Source: Acidobacteriaceae bacterium (lineage in GTDB: Bacteria > Acidobacteriota > Terriglobia > Terriglobales > SbA1). From it: 8,013 bases of DNA. How positions within the stretch are numbered: the stretch's first letter is position 1; the number at the start of each line of letters is the position of its first letter. Below the pieces are notes generated by a model. The model was given only the letters and a program-made list of their open reading frames with translations, made no database searches and was not told the origin of the DNA. The position numbers and the translations under genes were made by a program. The stretch spans positions 447-8,459 of the forward strand of contig PLEA01000397.1 of assembly GCA_003136335.1 (NCBI GenBank), read 5' to 3'. Positions 6,762 to 8,013 of the stretch are shown here, one piece after another.

Positions 6762-6786
6762 CGTGACCGTGATAATGTGTGCGTCC

Positions 6787-8013
6787 ATGCGAAACATACG
6801 TTTCATCGTCTGGTTCCTGCTGGCAACCACTTTCGTTGGAGCGACCGACAACGCTGCTATCAGCGACCGCCGGAAGCGCGCCGCCAGTGCGTTTCATGAC
6901 GGCATCCTCATTGTCCACGCCGTGTCGCGATTGAACGGCGCCGCCGATGGATACCGGCAAGACCCCTACTTCTATTACTTCACCGGCCTCGCGAACACGA
7001 TTGGCGCGCTGTTGGCGATAGACGGCAAGTCGGGAGAGTCATGGCTTTTTCTCCCCGACCACCCTCCCTATCAGAAAAGGGGATTGCAGCCCGAGGCGCT
7101 ACCGGGGGCGGATGCTGCCAAGCGTCTGGGCATCGATCATGTGGTGGACTGGTCTGAACTCGATGGGTTTCTGTCGCGGCAGGGCCCGGGCGTCCGCATT
7201 TACTACGCCGCTGATGTGGCTGAATATCCCGAACTGCCGGCCAATCTTTTGAGTGTGAAGGCTCCCGAAGCTCCCCTTTGGATACAAGGGATTCTGCACA
7301 GATATCCTGCATTGGAAGTGAAGGAAGCCAGGCGCGACGTGAATGCGCTGATGTTCGTGCAGGATGCGGGGGAATTGGACGCGCTTCGTGCGGCGGCGAA
7401 AACCACGGTGACTGCTTTGCTGGCGGGCATGCATGCAATTCGTCCTGGTGTGCAGCAGCGAATCGTGGAGTCAGTCGTGGAGAGCGCGTGCTGGAACGCG
7501 GGAGCGCACGGGACCGATTTCTGGCCCTGGTCAATGTCCGGCGAGAACACGGTGTTCCCGCGGGCTTTCTTTTCTCTGGCTCTTTACGATCATCTCAATC
7601 AGGAGATGCGAGCCGGAGAACTGGTTCGTTTGGATGTGGGGTGCGAGTGGCAGCATTACCAAGGAGATCTGGGGCGCACGGTTCCGGTTTCAGGTCATTA
7701 CAGCGACGAGCAGCGCGAAACCTGGAACATTTTTGTGGCCGCTTATCACGCCGGAGCGGCAGCTCTGCGGGCTGGAGTCACGGTCGATCAAGTTTACGAG
7801 GTGTGGCGCTCGGAACTGCTGCGACACCGCGCGGCCGCGAAGAGCGCTCTCGCGCAGCACGCCATCGATTCATGGTCGAAGCGCGAGAATGTGCCCTTCT
7901 GGCAAATCCATGCGACGAACCTGCTCGCAGCCCGGCCTCCGGCAACGCTGCCCGCGGGAATGACCGTAAATTTTGAGCCTATCGCGTCGATTGACGGTCA
8001 GGGATTTTTTCTC
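6787..8013 (+). CDS. Exported M24-family metallopeptidase (aminopeptidase P-like), C-terminus cut by window edge
   Basis: 409 residues are visible. An N-terminal hydrophobic stretch (about 4-18, ending FVGAT) looks like a signal peptide, so the enzyme is probably periplasmic or secreted. Residues about 25-165 match the creatinase/aminopeptidase P N-terminal domain (QDPYFYYFTGLAN at 58-70, WLFLPDHPP at 86-94). The pita-bread M24 domain starts near 190. It shows metal ligands Asp283 (LVRLDVGCEW) and Asp294 (GDLGRTVPVSG) at the usual 11-residue spacing, and Glu397 in GMTVNFEP. The family removes N-terminal residues before proline. The His region is unusual: only His375 (FWQIHATNLL) lies where the family normally has a Gly-His-x6-His pattern. 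The second metal Glu is beyond the window. The ATG at 6787 begins the signal peptide. In-frame GTG/ATG codons at 6763, 6769 and 6775 are alternatives, and none has a clear ribosome site. Confidence 0.87.
   Translation, partial: MRNIRFIVWFLLATTFVGATDNAAISDRRKRAASAFHDGILIVHAVSRLNGAADGYRQDPYFYYFTGLANTIGALLAIDGKSGESWLFLPDHPPYQKRGLQPEALPGADAAKRLGIDHVVDWSELDGFLSRQGPGVRIYYAADVAEYPELPANLLSVKAPEAPLWIQGILHRYPALEVKEARRDVNALMFVQDAGELDALRAAAKTTVTALLAGMHAIRPGVQQRIVESVVESACWNAGAHGTDFWPWSMSGENTVFPRAFFSLALYDHLNQEMRAGELVRLDVGCEWQHYQGDLGRTVPVSGHYSDEQRETWNIFVAAYHAGAAALRAGVTVDQVYEVWRSELLRHRAAAKSALAQHAIDSWSKRENVPFWQIHATNLLAARPPATLPAGMTVNFEPIASIDGQGFFL

Larger units (their letters stand above)
6461..6786. other. 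326-base noncoding stretch with repeats and hairpins
   Basis: No frame here resembles a known protein; the open frame 6533-6715 has no ribosome site and no recognisable motif. The stretch holds two copies of a 28-base imperfect repeat, an 11-base exact repeat TTCGTGACCGT (6474-6484 and 6760-6770), a tandem CCCAAATTTGT repeat, and a small palindrome GGACTGGAGTCC (6562-6573). GGGGAA (6544-6549) and TTCCCC (6582-6587) could close a larger stem around that palindrome. GATAAT (6771-6776) resembles a -10 box just upstream of the peptidase gene, but no -35 box is convincingly spaced. It could be a degenerate small mobile or REP-like element. Confidence 0.5.

Noticed and set aside
7278..7976. Long plus-strand frames 7278-7976 and 7433-7963
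   Set aside because: Both are out-of-frame shadows of the M24 peptidase, whose frame carries all the recognisable motifs from 6787 to the window end.

Overview
The window looks like a chromosomal segment from a soil-type member of the Acidobacteriota, possibly near the Solibacter/Bryobacter group. This is inferred from gene style rather than from any marker gene. The clues are a moderately GC-rich sequence, an ECF sigma factor of the TIGR02999 type coupled to a kinase–TPR protein, a secreted DNRLRE/collagen-like protein, and exported CocE-type and M24-type hydrolases. No rRNA, tRNA, CRISPR array, transposase or phage structural operon was seen.

Layout, left to right. (1) 1-403, minus strand: the N-terminal part of an exported CocE/NonD-type (X-Pro dipeptidyl-peptidase S15-like) hydrolase, cut by the window edge, with a good sigma-70-type promoter at 448-477. 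(2) 577-4070, minus strand: a two-gene operon. An ECF sigma factor is followed, with a 4-base ATGA overlap, by a 975-residue membrane-anchored Ser/Thr kinase with a large TPR-like C-terminal region. (3) 4071-4341: the divergent promoter region, with a 17-base dyad at the predicted 5' end of the sigma transcript. (4) 4342-6096, plus strand: a secreted mosaic protein made of a DNRLRE-like module, a Gly-X-Y tract, a CBM5/12-like module, a second Gly-X-Y tract and a Gly-rich C-terminal domain. (5) about 6158-6460: a fragment matching the C-terminal end of an S74-type intramolecular chaperone (tail-fibre) domain with a heptad coiled coil, apparently a remnant. (6) 6461-6786: a noncoding stretch with two copies of a 28-base imperfect repeat exactly 220 bases apart, an 11-base tandem repeat and small hairpins. 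(7) 6787 to the right edge, plus strand: an exported M24/aminopeptidase P-like metallopeptidase missing its last part.

How it may work together. The sigma factor lacks the usual acidic DAED stretch before region 2.2 and has Gln-Ser-Thr-Ala there. This is the hallmark of the ECF43-type sigma factors known to be switched on by phosphorylation from a neighbouring Ser/Thr kinase. The coupled kinase, with an outer or periplasmic TPR sensor region, is the obvious partner. The divergent secreted collagen-like gene is a candidate target by position only. The CocE-like and M24 genes at the edges have no demonstrated link to the switch.
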